Below are positions 35,046-44,391 of a stretch of DNA of 64,000 nucleotides, one piece after another. The position numbers were made by a program, and so were the translations under genes. Position 1 is the stretch's first letter; every line of letters starts with the position of its first letter. Under the pieces are notes generated by a model. It was not told where the DNA came from. It was given only the letters and a program-made list of their open reading frames with translations, and ran no database searches. Source of the stretch: Haloglomus irregulare (lineage in GTDB: Archaea > Halobacteriota > Halobacteria > Halobacteriales > Haloarculaceae); NCBI RefSeq assembly GCF_007421925.1, contig NZ_QMDX01000005.1, forward strand, positions 1 through 64,000. The letters are read 5' to 3'.

Positions 35046-35929
35046 GTCCGGACCACCACCCGGACCTCGCCGAGACGGACGGCGTCGGCCGCCGCTGCGG
35101 GGGTGTCGAACCGGTCGCGCAGGTCGTGCTCGAACCGCTCGGCGAGCAGGGGCTCGATGCGAGCGTTCGCCCGTCGCGGTGCAGCCTCGTCGACGGGGCC
35201 GTCGACGGACGCCCCCAGGGCAGCCGCGGTCCGGCGATACCGGCGCTCCAGTAACGCGTCGACCGGATGGTCACCGGCGAGTGCAAGACGGACCTCCGAC
35301 GGCGGGAACCAGCCGGCGACCGTCGCGGCCGCCAGCACTCCGGCGACGCCCGCGTATCCATCACGGCGTGCAGCGCGGTGCGCCTGTTCGCGAACCCGCG
35401 GGAACCCGCTCGGAACAGTCGTGGTTGCGGCCGCGACGGCTGCCCCCCGCGGTGGTGCCTCACCCGCGGTTGCGACCCCGGCCGTCGGGGCGCCCGGATA
35501 GGGGACCCAGACGGCCCGGACATGCGTCCGGGCGCCCGTTGCGTCCGTGGCGTTCTCGATGGTGGCCCCGATGCGTCGCTCGAACCCGGCACTCGCGTTC
35601 GAGAGCCGACGGCCGTCGAGTGTGACGTTCTTGACGGCTGCCTCCGCCAGCAGTTCGGTGTGCGTTCCGTGGGCGACCCGTTCCGCCTCGCCGCTCGGGA
35701 CGGTGCCCTCGGCCTCCGTGGCGACCGCCTCGGTCGACAGTTCGTACGTCACCGCGACCGTTCCGGTGTCGAGTGCCCTGGCCGTGGCTGCGGCGTCGGG
35801 GCGGTCCGATTGGCCCGTCAACTCCCCCGCCGGAAGTGCGAGCGTGGCGACGGCCATTGAGACGAGCAGCAGGCAGAGCGCGACGTCGAGGACGGTGCTG
35901 ATGCCGCGACCGTCCGGCCCGGTACTCAC
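35039..35929 (-). CDS. Pilin-like envelope protein, 296 aa
   Basis: The N-terminus MSTGPDGRGISTVLDVALCL followed by LLVSMAVATLALPAGE has the RGxS plus hydrophobic helix layout of archaeal pilins processed by the prepilin peptidase PibD. The rest is a soluble alpha/beta domain with Arg-rich helices (EQAHRAARRDGYAGVAGVL). The start is GTG 35929 in a GTGA overlap with the upstream gene; a longer in-frame ORF to 36043 would remove the pilin-like layout. Similar proteins sit in multi-gene pilus-like loci. Confidence 0.75.
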   Translation of the reverse strand: MSTGPDGRGISTVLDVALCLLLVSMAVATLALPAGELTGQSDRPDAAATARALDTGTVAVTYELSTEAVATEAEGTVPSGEAERVAHGTHTELLAEAAVKNVTLDGRRLSNASAGFERRIGATIENATDATGARTHVRAVWVPYPGAPTAGVATAGEAPPRGAAVAAATTTVPSGFPRVREQAHRAARRDGYAGVAGVLAAATVAGWFPPSEVRLALAGDHPVDALLERRYRRTAAALGASVDGPVDEAAPRRANARIEPLLAERFEHDLRDRFDTPAAAADAVRLGEVRVVVRTW

Positions 35930-36351
35930 CACACGACCACCCGCAGTCGTCCGACGGCCGTCCGGTTCGGCACGACCCGGACCGGGACCCGTCGGCCGGC
36001 GCGGTCGGACGCAGCGGCGGGTATCGGCGGGCCGACGTGCCACCGTCGATCGTCGGCCGTCAGCGTCGCGTTCAGGCGGCGTCCGTCCGGCGCCACGGCG
36101 GTGGCCGCCGGGAGCCCCTCCGGGGGGAGGACGCCCGTGTCGTCGCCGACGCGGTCGGCAACCGCATCGAGGGCCGTGGGGGCGTGCTGACGGTCCTCCG
36201 CCACCGGGATCGCTGCGTGTAGGGCACCCGTGTAGATGCCGAGTCCGAGACTCACGGCGAGCACAGCCGCCAGCGCCGCGAGCGGTTCGACCTGTGCCCG
36301 GACCCCGTGGCTCGGGCGGAACCGGTGACCCTCACCCGACGAGCGTGACAT
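35926..36351 (-). CDS. Pilin-like envelope protein, 141 aa
   Basis: After a short basic leader the sequence reads GVRAQVEPLAALAAVLAVSL, a hydrophobic helix of the archaeal pilin type, with the usual V/A-x-P-L pattern. The C-terminal 100 residues are a small soluble domain. ATG 36351 lies 20 bases inside the previous gene. The stop overlaps the next gene by four bases. No family name is certain. Confidence 0.72.
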   Translation of the reverse strand: MSRSSGEGHRFRPSHGVRAQVEPLAALAAVLAVSLGLGIYTGALHAAIPVAEDRQHAPTALDAVADRVGDDTGVLPPEGLPAATAVAPDGRRLNATLTADDRRWHVGPPIPAAASDRAGRRVPVRVVPNRTAVGRLRVVVW

Positions 36352-36802
36352 CCACGTCACCCCACGAGACGTGACGGACCACCAGTCGGTCCGGGGCCGG
36401 TCGCCAGGCCGGCTCCGCCCGACGGGCGCCTGCCGCGCGGTCGGTGAGCGCCGCGGGAGATGCGAAGGCCCGCGATGGCGGGTCCCCGGTGAGCACCTCG
36501 CGCAACCCCCCATCGTCCCTCGGGACCGGCGTCACGGGACCGTAGGCGAGCGCTGCCCGTGCGGTGCCGCCGTCCGTCCGGAGCGCGATCCCCTCGGGGT
36601 CCAGCCGTATCGACGCGGCGTCGAGCGGATAGACGGCGGTTCCGGCGTGCGGGCTCGACGCCACCGAATCTATCGTCTCCGCGGCAGCGGCCGGGTCCGG
36701 TGGCACCGCGGTCGGCAACCCGGCGGCGGTGCCGAGCATCGTCAGGCTGGCGACCGAGAGGCCGAGCCACACGTACCACGCGTCGGCGGGGGCTCCGAGC
36801 AT
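36332..36802 (-). CDS. Small envelope protein, first gene of the pilin-like operon
   Basis: 156 residues: MLGAPADAWYVWLGLSVASL then a hydrophobic region to about residue 32, and a soluble domain with AALAYGPVTPVPRDDG and VVRHVSWGDVDVTLVG at the C-terminus. It has one N-terminal membrane segment, so the soluble part is probably outside. It starts the six-gene overlapping chain that ends at 30585. A TATA-like box TTCAAATACC is at 36823-36832. Confidence 0.7.
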   Translation of the reverse strand: MLGAPADAWYVWLGLSVASLTMLGTAAGLPTAVPPDPAAAAETIDSVASSPHAGTAVYPLDAASIRLDPEGIALRTDGGTARAALAYGPVTPVPRDDGGLREVLTGDPPSRAFASPAALTDRAAGARRAEPAWRPAPDRLVVRHVSWGDVDVTLVG

Positions 36803-36822
36803 GGGCCCGTTGCTCCCGTGCT

Positions 36823-36832
36823 GGTATTTGAA
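36823..36832 (-). promoter_or_regulatory. TATA-like box of the pilin-like operon
   Basis: TTCAAATACC lies 21-30 bases before ATG 36802 on the minus strand. It is divergent from the thrB promoter. Confidence 0.5.
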
Positions 36833-36898
36833 TCTTCACCGCCGGAGGCCGTGGCCGGTCCGGCCCCTGAGCCCGCTCGGAATCGGGAATGTCGCCAA

Positions 36899-36906
36899 GT
36901 TTTTGC
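36899..36906 (+). promoter_or_regulatory. TATA-like box of thrB
   Basis: GTTTTTGC lies 24-31 bases before ATG 36930. Confidence 0.5.
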
Positions 36907-36929
36907 GAAGCTACCTACAACTCCGCGTC

Positions 36930-37811
36930 ATGCTGACCGTCCGGGCGCCGGCCACGAGCGCGAACCTGGGGAGCGGTTTCGACGTGTTCGGCGTCGCCCT
37001 CGGGCGCCCGGCGGACGTCATCCGCGTCGAGAGGGCTGACCGGACGACCATCGACGTCCGGGGGGTCGGTTCCGAGTACATCCCCGAGGACCCGGAGAAG
37101 AACACCGTCGGCGCCGTCGCCGAGGCACTGGACGCGCCGGCCCACATCACCATCGACAAGGGCGTCCGGCCGGCCTCGGGGCTGGGGTCCTCGGCCGCCA
37201 GCGCCGCGGCGGCGGCGGTCGGGCTCAACGAACTGTACGACCGTGGACTCTCCCGCGAGGAGCTGGTCCCCATCGCGGCCGAGGGCGAGGCCGTCGTCTC
37301 CGGGACCGCCCACGCCGACAACGTGGCCCCCTCCATCATCGGCGGGTTCACCATCGCCCGCGAGGACGGCGTCACCGGCATCGATGCCGCCATCCCGCTC
37401 GTGGCGGTGCTCCCAGAGATCGTCGTCTCCACGCGGGACGCGCGCCGGGTCGTCCCGGAGACCGCCACCGTCGAACAGCTCGTCGAGACGGTCGCCAACG
37501 CGGCGACGCTCACCGCCGGTATGGCACGCAACGACCCGAGACTCGTCGGCCGCGGGATGGGCGACTCCGTGGTCACACCGGCCCGCGCGAAGCTCATCGA
37601 CGGCTACAACGAGGTCTGCACCGCCGCGATGGCCGCCGGCGCGGCCGGCGTCACCATCTCCGGCGCTGGGCCGACCGTCATCGCCGCCTGCACCGACCAC
37701 GACCGCCGCCGGGTCGCCAACGCCATGCTCGACGCCTTCGAGGACCGGGGCACCGACGCCCGCGCCTATCAGACGCGCGTGGGTCGGGGAGCGGAGGTAT
37801 TCGACTCATAG
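36930..37811 (+). CDS. thrB: Homoserine kinase
   Basis: 293 residues, family length. The GHMP motifs are APATSANLGSGFDVFGVAL at the N-terminus, RPASGLGSSAASAAAAAVGL near residue 80 (ATP loop) and TISGAGPTVIAAC near residue 245. It phosphorylates homoserine for threonine synthesis. ATG 36930 places the first motif at residue 5, as in other members. Confidence 0.93.
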   Translation: MLTVRAPATSANLGSGFDVFGVALGRPADVIRVERADRTTIDVRGVGSEYIPEDPEKNTVGAVAEALDAPAHITIDKGVRPASGLGSSAASAAAAAVGLNELYDRGLSREELVPIAAEGEAVVSGTAHADNVAPSIIGGFTIAREDGVTGIDAAIPLVAVLPEIVVSTRDARRVVPETATVEQLVETVANAATLTAGMARNDPRLVGRGMGDSVVTPARAKLIDGYNEVCTAAMAAGAAGVTISGAGPTVIAACTDHDRRRVANAMLDAFEDRGTDARAYQTRVGRGAEVFDS

Positions 37812-37944
37812 AGCCAGTAACATAGCCGCTCGGTTCGAACTGGCCAGGTAATCGTCGAACGTTCACCGTCCGTGACTTGTCGCATATCCCCACCGATAAC
37901 GACGGCACCCGAGCGCGGACACACGCCGTCCAGCCCCGCACAAC

Positions 37945-37954
37945 GGTTTTGACC
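37945..37954 (+). promoter_or_regulatory. TATA-like box of trkA-like gene
   Basis: GGTTTTGACC lies 22-31 bases before ATG 37976. Confidence 0.45.
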
Positions 37955-37975
37955 TGGGGCGGTGTAGCGCCGCGT

Positions 37976-38662
37976 ATGCGATTCCTCATCGTCGGGTACG
38001 GTCGCGTCGGGATACGGACCGCACAGACGCTCGGGTCGGAGGGCCACGAGGTCACGATAATCGACAACGACCCCGACAAGGTCGCACGGGCGTCCGAGGC
38101 CGGGTTCGAGGCCCACGAGGGCGACGCCCGCGACGAGCGGCTGCTGGAGGCCGCCGGCGTCGGCAACATGGACGCTATGGCGGCGCTCACCGGCGACCTG
38201 AACGTCAACTTCGCGGCCTGCATGGTGGGCAAGGCCAAGAGCGTCCGCACGGTGCTCCGCATCGACGAGGACTACCGCCAGGAGATCTACGAGAAGTACG
38301 CCGAGGACGTCGACGAGATCATCTACCCCGAGCGGCTGGGCGCGGTCGGGGCGAAGACGGCGCTGCTGGGTGGGGACCTGAACGTGCTGGCCGATCTAAC
38401 GGAGTCGCTGACGCTCGCGACGGTGGACGTGCCCGCCGACTCGCCGCTGGTGGGGCGGCGCGTGGTCGATGTGAGCTTCCCGGTCGATTCCCGTGTCTAC
38501 GCGCACAGCCGGGAGAACGAGCCGATGACCATCCCGCTGCCGAAGGCCACTATCCAGGCTGGCGACCGCCTCGCGCTCATCGCCGACGGCACCGCGCTGG
38601 GCGACATCCGGGCGATGGTGAAGGGCGAGGAGCCGGATTCCGACGCCGAGGCGAGCGCCTGA
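37976..38662 (+). CDS. trkA: TrkA-like potassium uptake regulatory protein
   Basis: 228 residues. The N-terminal RCK domain has FLIVGYGRVGIRTAQTL (nucleotide loop), IIDNDP near residue 29 and AALTGDLNVNFAACMVGKA near residue 65. A TrkA-C domain follows (LATVDVPADSPLVGRRVVDV, then GDRLALIADG). Such proteins gate potassium transporters in response to NAD(H) or ATP. No transporter gene is adjacent. Confidence 0.9.
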   Translation: MRFLIVGYGRVGIRTAQTLGSEGHEVTIIDNDPDKVARASEAGFEAHEGDARDERLLEAAGVGNMDAMAALTGDLNVNFAACMVGKAKSVRTVLRIDEDYRQEIYEKYAEDVDEIIYPERLGAVGAKTALLGGDLNVLADLTESLTLATVDVPADSPLVGRRVVDVSFPVDSRVYAHSRENEPMTIPLPKATIQAGDRLALIADGTALGDIRAMVKGEEPDSDAEASA

Positions 38663-38968
38663 GCGACCGTTCCACCGTCTCGTCGTCGGGCAGGTGACGG
38701 CACTGTTCGGGTCGCGAACCGGGGAGTATGGTGGCCTCCGCATCCCCGAAAGGAGATAGGTCGGGGCGCGCGGTGGGGAGGATGGGGATGTGTTGAGGCC
38801 GTCAGTGCGCGCCCATCAGCTCCCACCCCCGGGAGGGACATAAATCCGCGTCAGACGACCGTGTGACCGCCGGGGCGCGTCCGACGCGCGTCGTACTCAC
38901 GTCATGCGATTCGACCGGGCGTCACCGCCACTCGGAGCGCCGAGTCGGCTCGCCGAATCGTAGTTAAA
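38663..38968 (+). other. Intergenic region, nothing identified
   Basis: The 306 bases lie between the 3' ends of the trkA-like and cupin genes. I see no ORF with protein-like composition, no tRNA and no clear repeat. Confidence 0.5.
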
Positions 38969-39298
38969 TCAGCCGCCGCCGGGGAGGGGACAGAGGCTCG
39001 CCGTGAGCACCGCCCGGTCCCCGCTCTCGTTGCGGGCGCCGTGTACGTCGCCGCGCTCGTTGTGCACCACGGCCGGCGCGTCCAGTTGTTCCGCCTCGTC
39101 GCCCCGGACGACGGTGACGGTCCCCTCCATGACGTGGAAGACGTTGGTCGCGTCGTCGTGTTCGTGGGGTTCGATGCGTGCGCCCGGCCCGAGCGCGAAC
39201 GCCTTCACCAACACGTCGTCGGTGACGACCAGCTCGGCGGTGAGCGTCTCGTCCGCGTCGGGGTCCAGCGCATCGGCCTCCGGGTATCGGTCGAGCAT
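38969..39298 (-). CDS. Cupin domain protein
   Basis: 109 residues. The cupin motif is GARIEPHEHDDATNVFHVME near residue 39 (three metal-ligand candidates: H, H and E), then a second motif VVHNERGDVHGARNES. It is a single small beta-barrel; the substrate is unknown. ATG 39298 is preferred to GTG 39307. Confidence 0.85.
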   Translation of the reverse strand: MLDRYPEADALDPDADETLTAELVVTDDVLVKAFALGPGARIEPHEHDDATNVFHVMEGTVTVVRGDEAEQLDAPAVVHNERGDVHGARNESGDRAVLTASLCPLPGGG

Positions 39299-39355
39299 AC
39301 CGGCCACCAGGGGCGGACGGGTCTTAACCCCGGCTACCGGGCCGGGCGTGTCCGG

Positions 39356-40138
39356 TCACCACGAGAGGCGGACGTCGTCGCCGGACCGGAGGTCGAACGC
39401 CTCGTCGCCGCGGCCCTGGTTGACCGCGAACTCGACGTTCCCGTGGCTGCCGACGGTGACCAGCCGCCCGCCAACGGCACGCTCGGCGTACGCCCGTACG
39501 ACCGGGGCCGAGCGGCCGTTCACCCGGATCCGTTCGTCGACATGGTCGGCCAGGGCCTCGCCGGGGATGTTCGTCACGACGTTGCCGAAGCCGTCGACGA
39601 CCAGCACCTCGCCGTCGGCACCCGCGCCGTCGAGCGACGGGTCCGGGAAGGTGACGGCCTCGTACTCGTCGACGGTGGAGAGCCGGTCGGCGGCGTCCAG
39701 GTTCTCGACGCCGACCTCGTGGACCGCCGCTGCCGCGGGTGCGAACACGTCCCGGCCGTGGAAGGTCCGGCTCGCCGGGTCGCCGTACGCGTAGTCGAAG
39801 ACCTCCACCTCGCCCGGGGAATCGGTCCCGCCGTTCGCGGCCGCCAGCGCCCGGGCTGCGGGCAACAGGACGCCGTTGTCCGGCCCCACGAGCGCGTGGT
39901 CACCGGCCCGCACCACGAGCGCGCGCCGGTCCGTGCCGACGCCGGGGTCGACCACGACGAGATGGACCGCGGGCGGGAACCACGGCAGCACCTCCCGGAG
40001 CCAGAACGCCGCCGCCCGAACGTCCTGTCGGGGGAACTCGTGGCTCACGTCGACCAGTCGGGCGTCGACCCGCTGGAGGATGACGCCCTTCATCGCCGCC
40101 GGATACGGCGCCCCGAAGTCGGAACTCAGGGTTATCAT
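39356..40138 (-). CDS. SAM hydroxide adenosyltransferase family protein (DUF62)
   Basis: 260 residues. ITLSSDFGAPYPAAMKGVI at the N-terminus, VVVDPGVGTDRRALVV near residue 60, VGPDNGVLLPAA near residue 84 and TFHGRDVFAPAAAA near residue 125 are the family hallmarks. The enzymes cleave S-adenosylmethionine to adenosine and methionine; some relatives are fluorinases or chlorinases, but nothing here points to halogenation. It is divergent from mre11. Confidence 0.9.
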   Translation of the reverse strand: MITLSSDFGAPYPAAMKGVILQRVDARLVDVSHEFPRQDVRAAAFWLREVLPWFPPAVHLVVVDPGVGTDRRALVVRAGDHALVGPDNGVLLPAARALAAANGGTDSPGEVEVFDYAYGDPASRTFHGRDVFAPAAAAVHEVGVENLDAADRLSTVDEYEAVTFPDPSLDGAGADGEVLVVDGFGNVVTNIPGEALADHVDERIRVNGRSAPVVRAYAERAVGGRLVTVGSHGNVEFAVNQGRGDEAFDLRSGDDVRLSW

Positions 40139-40182
40139 ATGTCGGTCTGGGGCGGGCGGCGACGTAACCGTGTGGGTCGCGC

Positions 40183-40219
40183 CGGTTTCACTTCCACCGG
40201 GCCCACGACACGTTCATAC
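40183..40219 (+). promoter_or_regulatory. Two-part promoter element of mre11-rad50
   Basis: CGGTTTCACTTCCAC at 40183-40197 and CGTTCATAC at 40211-40219, separated by 13 bases and ending 23 bases before ATG 40243. The same two blocks with the same spacings lie before the gene at 62456. No ordinary TATA box is visible here, so the first block may serve as or overlap the core promoter. Confidence 0.75.
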
Positions 40220-40242
40220 GGGGACGCGACGAAGCCGCGACG

Positions 40243-41559
40243 ATGACGCGGCTCCTCCACACCGGGGACACACACCTGGGGTACCGGCAGTACAACGAGC
40301 CGGCCCGGCGGCGGGACTTCCTCGAGGCCTTCCAGCAGGTGATCGACGACGCCATCGAGGCGGACGTGGACGCGGTGGTCCACGCGGGCGACCTGTTCCA
40401 CGACCGCCGGCCCGAACTGGTCGACCTGATGGGAACCGTCGACGTGCTGCGGGACCTGGCCGAGGCGGACATCCCCTTCCTCGCGGTGGTCGGCAACCAC
40501 GAGACCAAGCGCGACGCCCAGTGGCTGGACCTGCTCTCGTCGCTCGGCTACGCAGAGCGGCTGGACGGGACGCCCCGGGTCGTCGGCGACCTGGCGCTGT
40601 ACGGGCTTGATTTCGTTCCGCGGTCACGTCGCGCCGACCTCGACTACGCCTTCGCGGCCCACGATGCCGACCACGCCGCCCTCGTCACGCACGGGCTCTT
40701 CCAGCCGTTCGACCACGGCGACTGGGACGCGGCCGAGGTGCTCGCCGAGGCCGACGTGGACTTCGACGCGATGCTGCTGGGCGACAACCACGCGCCCGGC
40801 CAGGAGCGGCTCCGGACGGACGGCACGGACGCGTGGGTCACCTACTGTGGGTCGACGGAGCGCGCAAGCGCCGACGAGCGCGAGGACCGCGGCTACAATC
40901 TCGTCAGCTTCGAGGCCCCGGGTGCCGACGGCGTGGCCATCACGCGCCGGTCGCTCCCGACCCGCGAGTTCGCGTTCATCGACGTGGAGCTGGCCGACGG
41001 CGAGGGGGTCGAGCGGGTGAACGAGCGGGTCACCCAGTACGAACTCGACGGCACGGTCGCCATCGTCACGGTCACCGGCGAGGGCGAGCGGGTCGCCCCC
41101 GCACAGGTCGAGGAGCGGCTCCGCGAGCAGGGCGCGCTGGTGGCGCGGGTCAACGACCGCCGGGAGTTCGAGACGCCCGATGAGGACGTCGAGGTGTCGT
41201 TCGCGGACCCGGACGAAGCGGTCCGCGAGCGGGTGCGGGAGCTGGGACTGAGCGACGCCGCCCGCGCGCTCGACGAGACGGTCCGGGCCAGCAAGACGCC
41301 CGACTCGCGGGTGGCCGACGACGTCGAGAACCGGGTCCGGGACCTGCTGGAGGACGACGAGGCGTTCCGCCCGGCGCCGGATGTCTCGGAGTCGACGGCC
41401 GAGGGGACGGAGACGGCTGCGGCGAAGTTGGCGGGCGACGGTGGCGCGGCCGGAGCGGACGCTGGTACCGACGGCGACGACGGTGAGGACGCCACGGACG
41501 AGTCGGCCGGAACGGACGCGGCCGACGAGGACCAGGGCTCGCTGGGTGATTTCGTGTGA
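40243..41559 (+). CDS. mre11: Mre11 DNA repair nuclease
   Basis: 438 residues. Phosphoesterase motifs in order: HTGDTHLGY at residues 6-14, VVHAGDLFHDRRP near 46, VVGNHE near 84, VTHGLFQPFDHGDW near 150, LGDNHAPG near 181. These bind two manganese ions. A capping domain follows, and the last 70 residues are an acidic tail ending QGSLGDFV. It resects double-strand breaks with Rad50. The stop overlaps the rad50 GTG start. Confidence 0.95.
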   Translation: MTRLLHTGDTHLGYRQYNEPARRRDFLEAFQQVIDDAIEADVDAVVHAGDLFHDRRPELVDLMGTVDVLRDLAEADIPFLAVVGNHETKRDAQWLDLLSSLGYAERLDGTPRVVGDLALYGLDFVPRSRRADLDYAFAAHDADHAALVTHGLFQPFDHGDWDAAEVLAEADVDFDAMLLGDNHAPGQERLRTDGTDAWVTYCGSTERASADEREDRGYNLVSFEAPGADGVAITRRSLPTREFAFIDVELADGEGVERVNERVTQYELDGTVAIVTVTGEGERVAPAQVEERLREQGALVARVNDRREFETPDEDVEVSFADPDEAVRERVRELGLSDAARALDETVRASKTPDSRVADDVENRVRDLLEDDEAFRPAPDVSESTAEGTETAAAKLAGDGGAAGADAGTDGDDGEDATDESAGTDAADEDQGSLGDFV

Positions 41560-44291
41560 GGTTCCGTCGTATCGCACTGGAGAACTTCAACTGCTTCGCG
41601 GATGCGGAGCTGACGCTCGACCCCGGCGTCACGGTCGTGCACGGTGTCAACGGGAGCGGGAAGTCCTCGCTGCTGGAGGCCTGCTTCTTTGCGCTGTACG
41701 GCCATCGCGCGCTGGACGCCACCCTCGACGAAGTGGTGACGACGGGGGAGGAGGAGGCGCACGTCGAACTCTGGTTCGCCCACGGCGGGGCCGACTACCA
41801 CGTCGAGCGCCGGGTGAAACTCCGCGGGGGTGGCGCGACGAACGACAGGTGCGTGCTGGAGGCGCCCGACGGCCCCATCGAGGGCGTGCAGGACGTGCGG
41901 GCCCACGTGACGGAGCTGCTGCGGATGGACACGGAGGCGTTCGTCAACTGCGCATACGTCCGCCAGGGGGAGGTGAACAAGCTCATCAACGCCGGTCCCG
42001 CGGCCCGGCAGGACATGATCGACGACCTGCTCCAGCTCGGCACGCTGGAGGAGTACCGCGAGCGAGCCTCCGACGCCCGTGTCGGCGTCAAGCGCGTCCG
42101 GGACGGCCGGCGGGAGGTCCTGGAGGACGTGACTGGCCGGATCGAGGCCAAGGAGGACGAGAACCTCCACGAGCGGCTGAACGGCCTCGAGAGCGAGCTC
42201 TCCGGGGTCGAGGGGGAGATATCGGAGCTGGAGGCCCAGCGCGAGACGGCCGTCGAGACGCGTGACCGGGCCCGGGAGATACTGGAGACCCACGAGGAGA
42301 AGCGTGAGGAGATGGCCGAGCTCGGGGCGGACATCGAGGAGCTGGAGGCGGCCATCGCGGGGGCCGAGGCCGAGCGCGAGACGGCCGCCGAGCGCATCGC
42401 CGAGCTGACGACGGCCGCGGAGGACCACCGCGAAACCGCACGAGAGGCCGTCCGGAACGCACGGGAGGCCGGAGACGGGACCGTCGAGACGGACATCGCC
42501 GTGTCGGCCGCCGACCCCGACCCGGAATCGCTGGAGGCCGCCGTCGACGCCCTGGAGACCCGCATCGAGGCCGTGGACGAGCGCATCCGGGAGCAACTGC
42601 TGGAGAAGCAGGAGCACGCCGGCGACGCCGAGCGGGCCCGCGAGCGAGCCGAGGAGCTGGAGGCCGAGGCCGAATCGACCCGCGAGGAGGCCGAGGAGCT
42701 GGAGACGGAGCTGGAGGCTACCCGCGAGGCGGTCGCGGAGGGCCGCGAGCGGGTCGCGGAACTGGCCGAGCGCATCGAGAGGCTGGAGACGACGTTCGAG
42801 GACACACCCTGCGACCCCGATGGGGCCGACGACCTGGCCGCGGACCGTCGCGAGGCGCTCGCGGACGCTCGCGAGGAGGTCACGTCGCTCGAGGGCGACC
42901 TGGAACATGCCCGCGACCGGGTCGCGGAGGCCGAGGCCCTGCTGGCGGCGGGCAAGTGTCCGGAGTGTGGCCAGCCCGTCGAGGACTCCCCGCACGTCGA
43001 GCGCGTCGACGAGGACCGCGAGCGGGTGGCCGAGCTGGAGGCCGAACTCGAAGCGGCGCACGAGACGGTCGCGGAGCGCGAGGACGCCCTCGAACGGGCC
43101 GAGGCGCTCGCGGAGCGCGCCGACGAGCTCGAGGACGCACGCAACGACCGCGCGAACGCCGCGGAGCTACTCGCCGAGCGCGAGGCGGGGCTGGACGAGG
43201 ACGCCGGGCGCGTCGCGAACCTCCGCGAGCAGGCCGACGACCTGGCCGAGACGGCAGCTGCGAGGCGCGAGGCCGCGACCGTGGCCGAGGAACGCGCGGC
43301 CGAGGCAAAGGCCACCATCGGCGAGCTGAACGGGGAGAAGGCGACACTCAAGCGGCGGCGGAGCCTGCTGGCGGACGCGTCATCGGCGCTTGCGGACGCC
43401 GCGGACGTCGAGGGCGAGCTCGACCGGCTCCGCGACCGCCGGGAGTCGCTCGCCAGCGAGAACGACCTCCGGCGCGAGACGCTGGCCGAGAAGCGTGACC
43501 GCCAGTCCGAGCTGGAGGCGGCGTTCGACGAGGAGCGCGTCGAGCACGCCGAGGGGGAGCTCGAGCGGGCGGTAGGGTACATCGAGCAGGCCGACGGACG
43601 GCTGGAGGGGCTCCGCGAGCGCCGCGACGACCTGCAGGCGTCTATCGGCGCGACGCGCAACGAGATCGAGGCGCTGGAGCAGCTCCGCGACCGTCGCGAG
43701 GAGCTCTCCGCGACCGTCGAGCGGCTGGACTCGCTGTACGCCGAGGCCGAGCAGCTGGAGTCGATGTACGCCGACCTGCGGGCCGAACTCCGCCAGCAGA
43801 ACGTCGAGAAGCTCGAGCGGCTACTCAACGAGACGTTCGATCTGGTCTACACGAACGACGCCTACGCCTACATCGAGCTGGACGGCTCCTACGAGCTGAC
43901 CGTCTACCAGAAGGACGACGAGCCGCTGGCGCCCGAGCAGCTCTCCGGCGGGGAACGGGCCCTGTTCAACCTCTCGCTGCGCTGTGCCGTCTACCGGCTG
44001 CTCGCGGAGGGTATCGAGGGGACCGCGCCGATGCCGCCGCTCATCCTCGACGAGCCGACCGTCTTCCTGGACTCGGGGCACGTCTCGAAGCTGGTCGACC
44101 TCGTCGAGTCGATGCGGGACCTCGGCGTGGAGCAGATCCTCGTCGTGAGCCACGACGAGGAGCTCGTGGGCGCGGCCGACGACCTCGTCCGGGTCCGCAA
44201 GGACCCCACCAGCAACCGGTCGCGGGTGGACCGGGTGGAGAGCATGGACGCGGAGGCCCCCGAGACGATGCCCGCCGAGGGTGACGACTGA
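41556..44291 (+). CDS. rad50: Rad50 DNA repair ATPase
   Basis: 911 residues. The Walker A is HGVNGSGKSS near residue 30, the Q-loop AYVRQGEV near residue 132. A long antiparallel coiled coil (about residues 170-760, very Glu/Ala/Arg-rich) is interrupted by the zinc hook KCPECGQPV with Cys468 and Cys471. The C-terminal lobe has LSGGERALFNLSLRC at 796 onward and the Walker B LILDEPTVFLD. It tethers DNA ends and controls Mre11. The GTG start is in a GTGA overlap with mre11. Confidence 0.96.
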   Translation: MRFRRIALENFNCFADAELTLDPGVTVVHGVNGSGKSSLLEACFFALYGHRALDATLDEVVTTGEEEAHVELWFAHGGADYHVERRVKLRGGGATNDRCVLEAPDGPIEGVQDVRAHVTELLRMDTEAFVNCAYVRQGEVNKLINAGPAARQDMIDDLLQLGTLEEYRERASDARVGVKRVRDGRREVLEDVTGRIEAKEDENLHERLNGLESELSGVEGEISELEAQRETAVETRDRAREILETHEEKREEMAELGADIEELEAAIAGAEAERETAAERIAELTTAAEDHRETAREAVRNAREAGDGTVETDIAVSAADPDPESLEAAVDALETRIEAVDERIREQLLEKQEHAGDAERARERAEELEAEAESTREEAEELETELEATREAVAEGRERVAELAERIERLETTFEDTPCDPDGADDLAADRREALADAREEVTSLEGDLEHARDRVAEAEALLAAGKCPECGQPVEDSPHVERVDEDRERVAELEAELEAAHETVAEREDALERAEALAERADELEDARNDRANAAELLAEREAGLDEDAGRVANLREQADDLAETAAARREAATVAEERAAEAKATIGELNGEKATLKRRRSLLADASSALADAADVEGELDRLRDRRESLASENDLRRETLAEKRDRQSELEAAFDEERVEHAEGELERAVGYIEQADGRLEGLRERRDDLQASIGATRNEIEALEQLRDRREELSATVERLDSLYAEAEQLESMYADLRAELRQQNVEKLERLLNETFDLVYTNDAYAYIELDGSYELTVYQKDDEPLAPEQLSGGERALFNLSLRCAVYRLLAEGIEGTAPMPPLILDEPTVFLDSGHVSKLVDLVESMRDLGVEQILVVSHDEELVGAADDLVRVRKDPTSNRSRVDRVESMDAEAPETMPAEGDD

Positions 44292-44391
44292 GTGCCGCCG
44301 GTACGGTCGATGGACGTTCTCCACTAATCCACGGAATTCACCGCGAACTCGACAGATGATCGGATAGGAACGTCGATAATCGGGAACTGCG

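Noticed and set aside
41795-43828. 677-codon Ser/Arg-rich minus-strand ORF opposite rad50
   Set aside because: Composition is the mirror of the Glu-rich coiled coil of rad50 and has no protein-like domains.
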